In this document: positions 1 through 12,366 of the stretch, piece after piece
Position numbering within the stretch: position 1 is the first letter of the stretch
Layout of the letters: every line of letters starts with the position of its first letter
Origin: Oasisia sp. SBJ-2009
Taxonomy: Eukaryota > Annelida > Polychaeta > Sabellida > Siboglinidae
Length of the DNA stretch: 64,000 nt
Direction of reading: 5' to 3'
NCBI GenBank assembly: GCA_964017155.1
Contig: OZ024854.1
Coordinates: 46,767,423 to 46,831,422 of the forward strand
Made by a program: the position numbers and the translations under genes
The notes under the pieces: generated by a model
Told to the model about the DNA's origin: nothing
The model's database searches: none
What the model saw: the letters and a program-made list of their open reading frames with translations, nothing else

Positions 1-1394
1 TGACTGGCATCAAGAATTAGAAGTTGCGTTAAACCGACAAGAATACCACCGCTGCGTGCAATGGAGCGCGATCCAGATATGTTGAGGACCAAAACGTTGT
101 TTTCACGGCTGAATGAAAACACTCCGGAATTAGTCGATGTACTCCTAAAATTCGAATCGCTGACATCTACGATATTAACTGAAGACGGGATATAGAACTG
201 TACTTGATGTGTGCTTGTAACAGCATTCGCACGGAAAGCGGTTACATTAACTTCCGGAAACTGGTGAGGATATTGTGTAATATAGTTTTCAGTGTGAAAC
301 TGTGTCCTGCCCGATGTACGACAATATTTATATTGGTAGCCCGGTCCTGGAACGTTCGAATATGTCATAACCACTTTCTTTAGATGTTTCAAGTAATGAG
401 TCAAGTTTGGTTGAAGTGTCACTGGTAAAATCAACGGATTGTAGTCGATGTAGATTTCTTGCAGTCCAGAAAGACAATTAGCGTCTCGCGGTATGAAAGT
501 TCTCAATCCGATAGATCGCAAGCTGAGTGTTTTTACGTTTTGCCAAAACAGACCACCATCGCAGAAATAATTGATGTCGTATATATCTTTACCATTCGTA
601 CCGTCCAGAATCACCGTGTCGATGCTATTGTTTTCGGATTTCCCGAGTGAGAGAACCACTTGTTTCAAGTCCATGTAATCGTTGCAGCAGAGATTCAAGA
701 CTCGGAGTTTCTTGAAGTTAGAAAAGGCCCCAAGTTCAATACGCTTGACGAAAGCATGACGCAACATCTACGTGGACACATTGGAATTACGGAGGACGGC
801 AAATGTGTTCACCGTAACTGTTGACAAATCGTAAGATTGATGTGTTCCGTCTAAGATGAGAGTGGTCAGTTTAGGTAGCCTGCCGTAGATCTCTGGCAAA
901 GACACGTTTTGGTTAGTCACAGACAGAGTTCGTAGTTCGATGAGCGGTTCTATGATAGCCAGAGGGTAGTGTCCGCCTTTTCCCTGGAATGCAATGGCTA
1001 GAACTTGTAGAGACGGTAAACCCGCAAAAGTCTCCCTCGGAAGACGGATCGGGTCGAGTTTGTTTTCCGGCATGATCAGCTCTCGCAAATTTACAAGTCC
1101 GACGAAGCAATATTTCTGCAAATTTTTAATTTCATTATTCGAGAGGTCTAAGTGCACTAGGTTTGGCAGATGTATGAAGGCGTTCTCCAGAACAACGGTG
1201 ATATCGTTGTCTGCCAGATTCAGCTGAGTAGCTCGACTGGAGATGTTTATGGGAAGTCGGGCGATATTGCGAGCGCTGCAGTCGAACACAAACATGGCGA
1301 TCTCCCCGGCAGTGTGCGACTCGTTACAGTGGCGACACAGCAGCCTTGTTAACAGTGCGCAAAGCACACTCGTATAGAGTAACGTCGACGTCAT
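1..1394 (-). pseudogene. TLR1: Toll-like receptor, partial at window edge, with nonsense codon
   Basis: This is the N-terminal part of a Toll-like receptor reading from the ATG at 1392-1394 towards position 1; the TIR end lies outside the window. A hydrophobic signal peptide of about 20 residues is followed by leucine-rich repeats nearly identical to those of the three other TLRs here. After residue 208 a TAG (768-770) replaces a leucine codon. The same frame then remains LRR-like down to position 1, so this is one nonsense change in an otherwise preserved reading frame. The ectodomain text and 5' flank are closest to TLR3 (both have Glu-Ile-Ala-Met at residues 31-34, where TLR2 and TLR4 have Asp-Val-Ala-Arg). 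It may be a pseudogene or a null allele; the missing 3' half prevents a firm decision. Confidence 0.85.
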
Positions 1395-2013
1395 CGTGGC
1401 GCTGACAGATTGTCTGGAAATAGAGAAAGTTGAATGGATTAACGGGAAACAAAAGGCTTCTTCTTGACGTGATGCGCGTAAACGTTTTAATGTAAATTAA
1501 AACGTTGTCACTACAGTTAACAATTTCCAATCAGCAGAACGCAGCGTGAAAATGATAGCTTCTGATAAACATTTTATGTCAGATATTTCGGAGGCAAATA
1601 ACTGGTTTATGGAGTTTAGATTGTCAAAACAAGTGCGAGTCGTGAAATTGGCTATGACGCCACAGGATCGTAGTTTCTATTGACATGTAGGGAAAAACTG
1701 TTTTGTTGCATACTGCTGGCGTAATAGTTTTGTGTGTACACTTGCAAATTGTTAGGGTTTGTTAATACACCTAGATGCATATATCTAAAACGTTGCCTTT
1801 TGTAGCCATGGAAATTGTTACTATGTAATTTAAGAGATGCTAGTCAGTAATCGCTCTGGACAAAACCGACTCCGGACGAAAAACCCAGGACATTAGTCCC
1901 CGGAATAAAACCAACTTGGGCAAAATTACCCTGGACACCGCTAGTTCACTTTGCTTGTTTGGTATATTATAACTGCAATTAGCCAATTGTGTTTTAATTT
2001 ATACTCAAATGTA
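1395..2013. other. 5' flank of TLR1
   Basis: This AT-rich flank is shared with TLR3 and TLR4 and more loosely with TLR2. It contains the conserved pyrimidine tract plus CAG described at the intact genes, about 20 nt upstream of the ATG. No coding region was recognised in it. It runs up to the target duplication of the first Gypsy element. Confidence 0.5.
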
Positions 2014-2018
2014 ACCGT

Positions 2019-2249
2019 TGAAACGTGTCGTCTTAGCCTTCCTCGTGTGTACTAAGATTCTTCGCTTCATCTCGCATTCATACATCGGTATCTGATTCAA
2101 CACACAGAAGTAAGGAACTAATCAATTTATTCTGATTACACGCGAGAGGAATACAGCGATTGACACTCTAGTCTCGTCACCTCCATAGCCTCGATCTGCC
2201 AACTGTGTATATCGTTCTATGCATTTACGTGTATTGACATAATATCACA
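2019..2249 (-). repeat. 3' LTR of Gypsy copy 1
   Basis: This copy begins TGAAACGTGTCG on the plus strand and ends ATCACA, matching the repeat at 5362-5593. A pyrimidine-rich stretch just inside (from 2250) is a polypurine tract on the element's own strand, which fixes the minus orientation. Confidence 0.85.
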
Positions 2250-2393
2250 TCCCTCGTCTTTTACAAAAGATAAACAAAATAACTAATCTACTAAAGTCCG
2301 CATGTAGGAGAGATCAGAACATTAAGGAATTCTAAACTACTAACCATAATGTTCGTGTAAACTAGAATAGACTAATTACTTTTATGAACGCAA

Positions 2394-3450
2394 TTACAGG
2401 TCCAAACGTTGTCGGCGTTTCACTCGTCTTCCGGAGCTGGTGTATTGTTCTGGTGGTGGGAGCTGGAAACGGACCGACTTCTTCTGGGGTAACGGTTCGT
2501 TACGCGGAGATGGTACGACATGCGTGTCGACTCTTCGCGTCAAGTCGTCTGTTCGTGTATTGTGCATCATTTTTTTCCGGAACGTACTAGTATGTCGTTC
2601 AGTCGGCTCACTGAGGTATCGACGGTTACGCCTAGGGACATTGCCTGTCGGAGTCAAGACGTTTTACGACCGCGGGTGTACGTCAGTTGATATCACGTTG
2701 ACAGGCTGCCAGGTGTCTGTCTGAATGTCTCTCACGCGAACGTCCTGTCCTGGTATTAGCGGTGCAAGTGGTTGCGTAGCTTGCTTATCGTGGTTGAGAC
2801 TTTGGATTTCTCGCCTCTCGTCGATACGACGTCTGATTTCGTCTCTCGACCAGTGTTCATTTCTGATGATTACGGGGAGGTTCGACTTGTACTTGCGGGC
2901 AATTAGCATCTCTGCCGGTGACTGTAAATGGTTGTCGATCGGTGTGGATGTCAACGAAAGCAGTGCTTTCTGCGTGTTAGATCTCGACATCGCTGCCTTC
3001 TTCAGGGTATACTTCACCGTCTGAACTTGACGTTCGATGAATCCATTCGATTGAGCGAAGTGTGGGATGGACGTTACATGGTCAAAGCACCACTCAGGGG
3101 CGAAGTTTCGAAAAGCCTGACTGCTATAGTGCCCGCCGTTGTCGCTCATAAGCTTGTTTGGCGATCCATTCTCCGCAAACACCTCACTCATCTTCGATAT
3201 GATAGCGTCACTCGGCACCTTCCCCTCGATGCGGTATACAAAAGGGAATTTCGAGTAGTAGTCACAGATCAGTAGATACGTGTCCTCTCGTATGGCAAAC
3301 AGGTCTGTGCCGACGATCTGCCACGGACGTGTCGGTAACTCATGCTGCATCAACGGCTCGTGCGCCTGACGTTTCTGTAACCGTTGACACGTGTCGCACT
3401 TCCTCACGATGTCGTCGATGTCCTTGTTGATATACTTCTAGTAGACATAG
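2394..3450 (-). pseudogene. Gypsy copy 1 integrase region (broken)
   Basis: This is the retroviral-type integrase of Gypsy copy 1. The zinc-binding end is visible as Cys-Asp-Thr-Cys, followed by a DDE-type core with the segment Ser-Asp-Asn-Gly-Gly-His and a basic C-terminal tail rich in Arg and Gln. A TAG near 3436 and a TAA near 2661 interrupt a frame that is continuous at these points in the copy at 46369-51005. A frameshift near 3535 separates it from the upstream part. It is dead. Confidence 0.8.
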
Positions 3451-3526
3451 GACCTCGCTCACAGCCGGGTCTTCTCTATGCCCTGGTGAGCCTCGTGCAG
3501 TTTGCTCAACACTTCCGCAGGTAGAC

Positions 3527-4336
3527 TTAGCGGATCACCAGACGGTCGCATGACCAGTAGGGTCGCAACGGTGCAGCTAGATGGCGTTGGCTATCTGGCC
3601 ATCCATCCACAACGACGGCTCCCAGCGGACACAGCTCATAGTCGGATTGTGTCGCTTCTCTAATCGACTGTAGTTTCACCCCGAGTTCCACTATCTGGTT
3701 GATCTCATTCCTCACGTCGTCTTTCATGTGGATCGGACATCGTCTGGGTGCATGTACAACTGGGGTCACAGCAGGGTCTAGTTTGATGTGGAACGTTTCG
3801 CAGAACTTCCCGATGCCCTTAAAACAATCTGGATACAGCCGCTGCAGATCTTCTTTCGAGTTCAACGGCGGTAGATGCTCGCTGACTGCACAGTTCAAGG
3901 TCACAAAGTTAAGCTTTCGGCAGGAAGGTAGTCCCAAGATCATTGGACCTGGCGTGTCAGCTACAAAAAACTCTGCTTCGTATGTGGTTGTCTCGTGCGC
4001 ACACTTCAGTCGCGTAGTACCATACTGCCGGATCAGCTGTCCGTTGTAGGCAGTTAGGATCGTGTATCGATGCTGAAGGCTGCCTCGCACTGGTATTCCT
4101 TCTGTGTCGATGTCTGACGGATACATGCGCTGGGACGTTCTCAGCGGCATTACGGTACCCTGCGCACCTGTGTCGACCTTGACACGAAGTGTCGCTGGGG
4201 TATCAGGCCTGTCTTTCAGTGTGATCCCGAGAGTCGCATATACCTCGTCCCTCTCGACGGCATTGATGTTAACAGTATTAAAAGCAAGCGGCTCGAAGTT
4301 GTCGCTGAGCTGATCGAAGCTGGCGTTGGCGCTCAT
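3527..4336 (-). pseudogene. Gypsy copy 1 aspartic protease and truncated pol
   Basis: The 269-codon frame carries the retropepsin signature Val-Asp-Thr-Gly-Ala around residue 53, then a linker rich in conserved Cys and His. It jumps from the segment before the reverse transcriptase straight to the segment before the integrase, so no Tyr/Ile-X-Asp-Asp polymerase motif exists. The same join is present in the unit 4 copy, so the deletion predates the copying of the units. Confidence 0.8.
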
Positions 4337-4760
4337 CTCGGTTGGTCCTTCGTCTTGGCATAGCTCGAGATCTTGGTCGCCCAGAAGAGTGTGGTCTTCC
4401 TCCGGCGCCAGACGTCCAACGTGTAGTCTGCTGACATACTCGCTGCCAGTGATTTAGTTTACCACATGCATTACACTTACTGCCCTCTGCTGGACATCGA
4501 TCTGTGGGCACATGATGACGTCCACATTTTGCGCACGTAGGTACCCCCTCTCGACGTCCACTTGGCACATATGTTCCCCGCGACCGGCTGACATCACTGA
4601 TGCTGCTAGCGTTTCCTGAAAACTGCTGCATATTAGCCAGTGTTGTCCCATGCGTCCTACCAACGTCCATCGCCGCGTCAAGTGTTAGCGTCTCGTCACG
4701 GCATAATGGCTTTTCCTGCACTTTCCCATGTCGGACACCCACTACTAACTGTTCGATCAA
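4278..4760 (-). pseudogene. Gypsy copy 1 gag zinc-knuckle region
   Basis: This is the C-terminal part of Gag, a nucleocapsid-like region with two Cys clusters (Cys-X2-Cys-X3-His-X4-Cys-like, then Cys-X2-Cys-X4-His-X4-Cys). It overlaps the start of the protease frame by about 60 nt in another frame. The same overlap occurs in the other copies, which suggests gag and pol were originally joined by ribosomal frameshifting. Upstream gag coding (4760 to about 5080) is broken. Confidence 0.7.
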
Positions 4761-5361
4761 CCTCTCCTCGGTCTATGTAGCATCACGGAGCTTGCATTTA
4801 CGCGCTGCGTCTTGCAGCGTGTCATGAACTCGTCAACTGTCTCAGAGCTCAACTGCCTGAAGGTTTGGAGATGAAAACGACTCAGCCTGTAATTAGACTT
4901 GGGTTCTATCAGAGCCTGGAATTTAGCCCAAATAACCTAAACATCTTTCTTAAAAGTTTCACTGAGGTCCCAAGTGTTGTACATTCGCAGATCCTCCTGT
5001 CCTACCCATAGCAGGATATAGGTCACTCGTTCACTTTGCCCTTTTTTTGGCTTTTTCGGCAAAAGGACCCACTGAACATTAGTTCACAGTATTGAAAGAA
5101 TGAATTAACGAAACTCCGTAGGTTGATCAGTGGCTAACACAGTTCATGCGGGGCGGCTCGATTCCTGACCGATCACCCATAGCTGCCTATTAATGGCAAT
5201 GGCCAATTACTTACACAGTGAGAACAAATCGGGTCTGGAACGGCGAACATTCGGACGCACGCCGAAGTGGAGTGGCGTCTCAACAGCGTCGACGGTGCGT
5301 GTTGACCTAGTTTAAGTATATACGAAACTCGAAAGCGCCGGCTTCAGCATAGCTGCCACCA

Positions 5362-5593
5362 TGAAACGTGTCATCTTGGCCTTCCTTGTGGGTACTAAGA
5401 TTCTTCGCCTCATCTCGCATTCATACATCGGTATCTGATTCAACACACAGAAGTACGGAACTAATCGAGTTATTCTGATCACAAGCGACAGAGGAATACA
5501 GCGATTGACACTCTAGTCTCGTCATCTCCAAAGCCTCCATCTCCCAACTGCGTATATCGTTCTATGTTCTACGTGTATTGACATAATATCACA
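5362..5593 (-). repeat. 5' LTR of Gypsy copy 1
   Basis: This is the partner of the LTR at 2019-2249. Just inside it the sequence GCTGCCACCA (5352-5361) reads as TGGTGGCAGC on the element strand. It begins TGG, as tRNA primer-binding sites do. Confidence 0.85.
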
Positions 5594-5776
5594 ACCGTGA
5601 GCTAGGCCGTTTAAGGGGTACATTAACTATCCCTCTAGAACAAACTGTTCAAATTCAAAACGTATGACTGCCTGGCTTTGAGATGTTTGTTGACAGTAGA
5701 GAGTGTGGTAACTGAACTGATACAGTGTGTGTTAACTGGAATAAGACATTATATTATAATTATGTTAAAATGATTG
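5594..5776. other. Unit spacer between Gypsy copy 1 and SINE
   Basis: This is unit sequence following the ACCGT target duplication. It matches unit 2 from 18520 on and unit 3 from 30487 on. No gene was seen. Confidence 0.5.
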
Positions 5777-6039
5777 TTCTCAGTTCTCAGTTCTCAGGTT
5801 ATTAACTCCAAACAGCCCAATCTTGGGCTAACGCAGGAGTCACTGAGGATGGTCACTGCCAGGGTGCTTGTCGTCCTCAGTGGTTCTTTTACGTCCCAAA
5901 TTAAGACGGGACCGACATTAACGTGATTCTCCGATTCACGAGGGATACACAGTCCCCAATGTTGCCTGCCGGTACCGGGATCGAACCCGTGCGGCCGGCG
6001 TCAGAGGCGGATGTGGTAACCACTACTCCACCGCTCTCT
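5777..6039 (-). mobile_element. tRNA-derived SINE
   Basis: On the minus strand the head resembles a tRNA gene. It has an A-box-like segment (GTAGTGGTTACCAC) and a good B box (GGGTTCGATCCC) near 5970-5990. The body contains TTTGGGACG and ends in a short TGAGAAC repeat at 5777-5800. The corresponding place in unit 3 (about 30640) lacks the insert, with at most a 3-bp overlap (TTG) at the edges. There is no full cloverleaf, so it is a SINE rather than a working tRNA. It is the only copy seen in the window. Confidence 0.8.
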
Positions 6040-6042
6040 TTG

Positions 6043-6361
6043 AGTCAATGTATTAACTGCAATAAGACAGTGTGTGTAAGTAGATTGATAAGACGCCGTG
6101 AGAACATTAATAGTGTGTCAACTGAATTGTGAGTTTTTTTAACTGGACAGAGGAAGTGAAATTGTTATGTGTGTGTATATGTGTTTGTTTGTATGTTTGA
6201 GTGTGTGTTTGTTTGTGTTTGGTTGTGTGAATGCGTTTGTGTGAGTGTGTAGTTTACATGTGCTGTCCGGGTTGATATAATGTGTGTTGGCTGGACGGAG
6301 ATAGTGTGTTGACTGGATTGGGTGTATCCCTACCAAGTGCACTGATGTATATTATGTTAAT
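6043..6361. other. Unit spacer, GT-rich
   Basis: This unit spacer has short GTGT/TTTG-rich tracts. It is repeated at 19090-19390, 30650-30967 and 46110-46368. Open frames across it are low-complexity and not credible genes. Confidence 0.5.
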
Positions 6362-7022
6362 AGGCTATGTAAGTCTCGCGCTCGAAAACGAGGTTGGGGG
6401 CAGGAAGTTTTCTCCATGTTGATATATAGGATTGTTTTGGTTATATTAATCGGACTGTCCCAAAATAGTGTATTATGGTTATATTTTACGAAGGATAATT
6501 ACAAGCAGAAGCAGTGGAACACTTTGCCGGTGACAATGATCACATATATCATGCATTTTAATCGATTATTATGGTGGTTGCCATGACATCGGCAGCTAGT
6601 ACTTGGTGGTTTTGACTAGTAGACTCCTAATGAAGAATGCCATCTTCCGCGCAGTACAACTTGTTTTGGGCATGTGTTATGATTACGAACATTTCGACAA
6701 CTTTTCAGATGTAAGTGCTTATCGAACTGTTGTTAAGCCACAACGTACAGCAATGTAAAATGCAAATCACGTAAAAGACACATACGGCCTAAAATTGTGT
6801 ATACTATCTGCGCTAGCTACGAAAATCGCTATATGTATATGGCAGTGTGGTAGTCTCAATATTTAATCGGACATTTAAGATATGAAAGGTATAACGCAAG
6901 ATATTCATCGGTCGGAATCTACAACTGTCTTCCGTCGTTAGAATAATATTCATGTGTCCAGTCCCCAATCAGCTCCAGTTGCGCGGAGTCTCGTCATGTA
7001 TCGTGACCCACTTACACGCCCT
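6362..7022 (+). mobile_element. MITE-like non-autonomous DNA transposon, unit 1 copy
   Basis: This 661-bp element starts AGGCTATGTAAGTCTCGCG and ends CACTTACACGCCCT, flanked by AT on both sides. The ends are imperfect inverted repeats (AGGGC...GTAAGT against ACTTAC...GCCCT), clearer in the inverted copies inside Gypsy LTRs at 29839-30383 and 40491-45854. No transposase is encoded. A 2-bp AT target duplication with such short ends is reminiscent of the Harbinger/ISL2EU group, but the family is not proved. Confidence 0.7.
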
Positions 7023-7127
7023 ATTGCTAGGGAGCAATAGTGTGCTGGCTGGATTGACACAGAATGAATATAGCAGTCGTCACCGTATGTCTTTGTGTGT
7101 GTTGATTGTGACCGTCGATAAGTTTTA

Positions 7128-8668
7128 GGGTAACCTGGGGCAGCGCGGCCCCCCTAAGGGAAAAGTTGTGTATTTTTTTATCCATAACTTGTCGATGCAT
7201 AATTGTGCATTAATAGTATTGAGGTATACATACTTTGCGTATGACACAAGTCTCTGAACGAATGAATAACCAAAACGTTAGTTATAGCAAGTTTAAAATA
7301 AAAATAAAACCGTCTTGCCCCATGCCTGGGGCAAAACGGCCCCTCGCCTGGGGTAAAACGGCCCCTCGCCTATTTACTCTAATATTAGGTTTAACCGTTG
7401 TAATTATATAAAAACAATGTGTTTTATCCATTATTTATTTAAACCGTCATTAACTACTACTATTATTATCACTCATCGTGAACAGAAATAATCACCACTC
7501 CGCGTCACTCATCGTGAATTACATTAGACTCATCATTATTATGTCCGTCTTCTATTGCCTCTTCGACAATACGCCACGGTCATATAATACTGATAATATT
7601 TGTTACACTTCTACAGTTCTCCCGCTATATTGATCTTACACCCGGGACATCCCGGTTTCTACCTATCAGCTCCTGTCTATATTACTAGACATTACGATCA
7701 CCTTTGGCTTCTGCATCATCACAGGCATTAAAATCATTATAGTGTTGAACATATTACACTAAAGTAATGGCATGCAGATACTTCGCGGCAGATACAATAG
7801 CCTAATCACCAATCGAAACCACTCATCATTAATTACAATGTCAAAAAATTACAGTTGTCATTAGAAGCAATATTCTGCATTATCATTACACTCGTCACTG
7901 AAAACACTTATTAGCTAGCTTTGGAATTTGCATCATCACAAGCCTTAAATTCATTAACATTAACTGTATTAACGAATGGCTTGCACATACTCTACTGTCT
8001 AATCACACTCTGATTCGCGGTTGGGACACATGCAATACGGGAGCCCTGGTGTGCACTCACTATGAGCCCAATTATTGCATTCGTAGCATTGAACCCAGAC
8101 TTCTCGTGGCCGACTGCAACTGAATGGTTCTCCGGACACCAAACAAGGCCATTCCTCTTCATCGCTGCTTTCGTCAACTTGTTTTGTGTATGCTATAAAT
8201 ACATCACAGCTTTATTGCGTTTACATACCATATTCGTACTGCATGGCGGGGCAAGATGGCCCCGGGGCCGTCTTGCCCCGTACTGACGGGGCCGTCTTAC
8301 CCCACACACACCAGTGCTGACTTTTTCACCTTCACACATAATCCTTTAATATCGCTTCCATTTTCGATTAAAGTTATTGAAAACGTGTAAAGTTGTAAGT
8401 GCATTAGTACCAGTCACTGGCTTAACATCACACGGTGGACATGTTAGCATCAATTTGACCGAAGAGTGATTATTAGATCACAGCGTACGTAAAACTTTAA
8501 AAACAGTTTGTGAACTTATTTTTGGTAGCGTTTGGCCTTGCGGTCGCTACGAGTGTTTGCTAGGTAGCAGCATCATGCTACACTATTCAATGTTAGTTTG
8601 GGTTCACTCGTTTTTCAGATAAGACGGGGCCGTCTTACCCCCAGGGGCCGTCTTGCCCCAGGTTACCC
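7128..8668 (-). mobile_element. Pogo-like DNA transposon remnant (1541 bp)
   Basis: The 1541-bp element is absent from units 2, 3 and 4, which read straight through this point. It has about 25-bp terminal inverted repeats starting GGGTAACCTGGGGC, with TA on each side (7126-7127 and 8669-8670), the target duplication of the Tc1/mariner/pogo superfamily. Subterminal motifs of the GGGGCAAGACGGCCCC type recur at both ends. On the minus strand near 8160-8000, one frame reads as a Cys-rich PHD-like zinc finger (Cys-Tyr-Glu-Cys-Asn-Asn-Trp-Ala-His...Cys...Cys-Met-Cys) of the sort found at the C-terminus of some pogo/Tigger-type transposases. The rest of the transposase was not recognised. Confidence 0.75.
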
Positions 8669-8670
8669 TA

Positions 8671-9423
<753 letters not shown>

Positions 9424-9579
9424 CTTACTGAACTAGTATCGACATTGTATCTGGATGATCTTTGTAGATTGCACATGTCCTAATGACACCTTGCCGTTCA
9501 TCGAATCGCCATTATCCGCCTGTGTGCAGTATTTACTATTCATTTTGTTCATAATACAAAACACTCCGAGGTAAGGCTC

Positions 9580-9822
9580 CTATGTACGATGCAACTAGTC
9601 ACGCCACGGAGCACGGGTAATCGAGGCATAGCACCTGCGCCGATCCCGCACCCAGACTTGGCCAAATGGATCGGTACAGGGAGAAACGACCAGCCCAGAC
9701 AAGGTGGTAGAAGGCACAGGTCCAACTATGAAGCTTCCAACTGTTCCTGCTTTGGGTATACAAACGGTCCAACTGTACAGCATTTAGCTCGTCAACAATC
9801 TCCACCTACACCTGACTAGGAA
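9580..9822. other. Conserved block with opposed short open frames, unit 1 copy
   Basis: A segment of about 70 codons is open on both strands (plus strand ending TAG at 9820-9822). It recurs at 20879-21088, 32521-32730 and about 52596-52801. No homology is recognised and no promoter or start context distinguishes a coding strand. Copies differ at amino-acid-changing as well as silent positions. Confidence 0.35.
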
Positions 9823-10064
9823 CTGACGAAACACGTCATCATATTGCACACTACTCACCCGTGAGAATCAAAATTCAAATTCCACCTCCCTGAGACAGGC
9901 ACACACACTCATGCGCACGTCCGAGTAAAACGTCTAGATGTTACGGTTTCAACTTCTTTATGTTCGTCAAGTCTTGTACCAAATGGTCTACCTGTTTCAC
10001 CAATGTAACACATATTGCATGTCTTACATGGAATTTGGTACACACATTCGGTCTTGTAAATGCA

Positions 10065-12366
10065 TGCCACAATAAAAACAATTCATATCGACTATTCCTT
10101 AAAGACAGAACAAGGTATGCTGAACACAGATATAAGGCATATAAATATAAATTGACAACTATCTTGAGATGTGAAAAAAAGAAACACTACTGTACTTTGC
10201 TGCTAAAGAAAAAAAACAAAATTGCTGGAACATGGAAAATACTCCGAACAATAATGGGTAAAATGCAGAAGGAGCATACATATCCGGAACTGTTCCATCA
10301 AGATGAAAAGGTAATCGAATGTAAAGAAAATATTGCCAACTTGTTTAATAGGTTCTTTACCAGTGTTGGTCCAGACCTAGCCAAACAAATTAACCCTCCT
10401 GCTGGTGCACCTGTATTTGATTATCTAAAAAACCGAAATGATAACAGTATGTTCTTGTCACCAGTTGATGAAAATGAAGTTATTAGGGTAGTGGAAAGAT
10501 GCAAAAACAAAAGCTCAACTTATGCGGAAGGGTTGAGTATGAATATTGTTAAACATATAATCACATCAATCATTACGCCACTCACCCATATTTGTAACAC
10601 ATCTTTCAAAACTGGGGTATTCCCAGATAAATAAAAAAAATGCTAAAGTAATCCCAGTGTTCAAGTCGGGAATCAAAGAAGATTGTTCTAACTATAGACC
10701 AATTTCACTATTTCCACAATTTTCCAAAATGCTAGAAAAACTTTTTAACAGTAGGCTAAGTGCATTTATTGATAACAAATGACATTATTAACCCTAGTCA
10801 GTATGGATTAAGTGAAACTATGTCTACATCCTACGCTTTAACTGAGTTAATAAATGAAATAACTTCATCTGTAAATAACAAAATGTATTCTATTGGTGTA
10901 TTCATTGACTTGAAAAAAGCCTTTGACACAGTAGATCATGAGTTGCTCTGTGAAAAAATGTATTTCTATGGTACCAGAGGTGTGGCACACAAATGGATAA
11001 GCAGTTACTTACCCCAATTTGTTTGCTACAATGAATTCCACTCAGACCTGTTAAATATATCATGTGGTGTCCCACAGGGCTCAATTTTAGTGCCGAAACT
11101 GTTTATACTGTATATTAATGATTTGTGTAACATATCTAGGCTTGTGAAATATATACTGTTTGCTGACGACACTAATTTATTTTGTGCAGACAAAAAACAT
11201 CAACCAACTTGTTACAACAGTATCGACAGTTCTTGACAAATTGTGTATATGGTTTGCTGTAAATAAGCTTTCTTTAAATGTTTCGAAAACAAGCTACATG
11301 TTATTTGGTAATTTGAATGCACAGTTTGACATAGCTATCAATGGTATAAGCATTAACAGAGTGCGTGTGGCTAAATTTCTTGGAGTATTAATTGATGAGA
11401 AATTGAATTGGAAAGATCATATAGCAAATGTTAAATCAAAGCTCTCTAAGAGTACAGTTATATTATATAAGTGTAGCCATGTAATAGACTCACAGTCTAT
11501 GTATTTTCTGTATAGTTCATTAATCTCTACCACACATTAGTTATTGTTCTGAAATATGGGGAAACACATATCCTTCTAATGTCAATTGCCTTGTTGTACT
11601 TCAAAAAAGAGCAATTAGACTTCTGTTTGGGGCAGGTCGTCTTGACCACACAACTCCTCTTTTCTACAGGTCGCATGTATTAAAATTTCCAGATCTAGTG
11701 AAATTCAAAACAGCTATGTTTATGTATAAAGCATACTACTGCATGTTACCAGCTAATTTACAACAGCATTTTGTGAAAAAAGGTATCTCGGTAATAACAC
11801 GTCTCAAAATTCAATTAGTAAGGCGCTGATCGAGTCACCTTGAATGTTAAAGCGATGTATCTTCCTATGTATGGCATAAGTCTTTGGAACTCCTTGCATG
11901 TTGATCTAACTAACGTAAAAACAATAAGGTCTTTTAGACACAGGTACAAGTCAATACTCAGGAATGAATATATATAATTGCAACTTTCATTGCAACTGAT
12001 TCAGATTACTAATGTATCTGAATTTCTAAGTAAAATTCCTTGTATGCATCCATTTATTTTGAATAAGTGAGATTAGTGCGACTAATGAACTATGGATTGT
12101 ATCATTAATTATGTTTATGTTATTTTATTTTATTTCCTAGTCATGTATATAGGATGTGTGCAATATTTACATTATAATAATTCTTTCTTTCTTATATTAT
12201 GGTTGTGCCTACAAATATAGTGTGCGGGGATACATACTACTACAAGTTTTTAACTTCTTGTGTATTCCTTTCAAACAACATTACGTGTATAGCATGTTTG
12301 TTTAGTCTTAAATGTGTATTGTTTGTTGTATGTTGTTTGAATAAATCATATTGAATTGAATTGAAT
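10065..12366 (+). mobile_element. Non-LTR retrotransposon (LINE), 5'-truncated, inside Penelope-like element
   Basis: This reverse transcriptase reads 9960-10634, 10760-11236 and 11160-11540 in different frames, so it is broken by at least two frameshifts. Recognisable motifs are Ile-Asp-Leu-Lys-Lys-Ala-Phe-Asp-Thr-Val, Gly-Val-Pro-Gln-Gly-Ser and the catalytic Phe-Ala-Asp-Asp. No endonuclease domain is present, so the 5' end is missing. The 3' end is a short ATTGA-type repeat at 12345-12367, as in several CR1/L2/Daphne-like groups. The exact clade is uncertain. Confidence 0.85.

Larger units (their letters stand above)
2019..5593 (-). mobile_element. Gypsy copy 1, internally deleted LTR retrotransposon
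   Basis: The element has LTRs at 2019-2249 and 5362-5593, each running TG...CA, and is flanked by the 5-bp target duplication ACCGT (2014-2018 and 5594-5598). Read on the minus strand it holds a gag zinc-knuckle region, an aspartic protease and an integrase core. The reverse transcriptase and RNase H present in the full-length relative at 46369-51005 are missing: the reading passes directly from the post-protease segment to the pre-integrase segment near 3665-3680. Stops and frameshifts elsewhere show it is not autonomous. The same insertion site is occupied in unit 4 and empty in unit 2. Confidence 0.9.

Noticed and set aside
994..1227. Plus-strand open frame antisense to TLR1, repeated at 17313, 26536 and 36239
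   Set aside because: It is the mirror of a conserved minus-strand LRR region and is explained by codon bias of the real gene.
5965..6035. A functional tRNA gene
   Set aside because: Only the internal promoter boxes fit; the acceptor stem and anticodon arm do not form, and a SINE body and tail follow.
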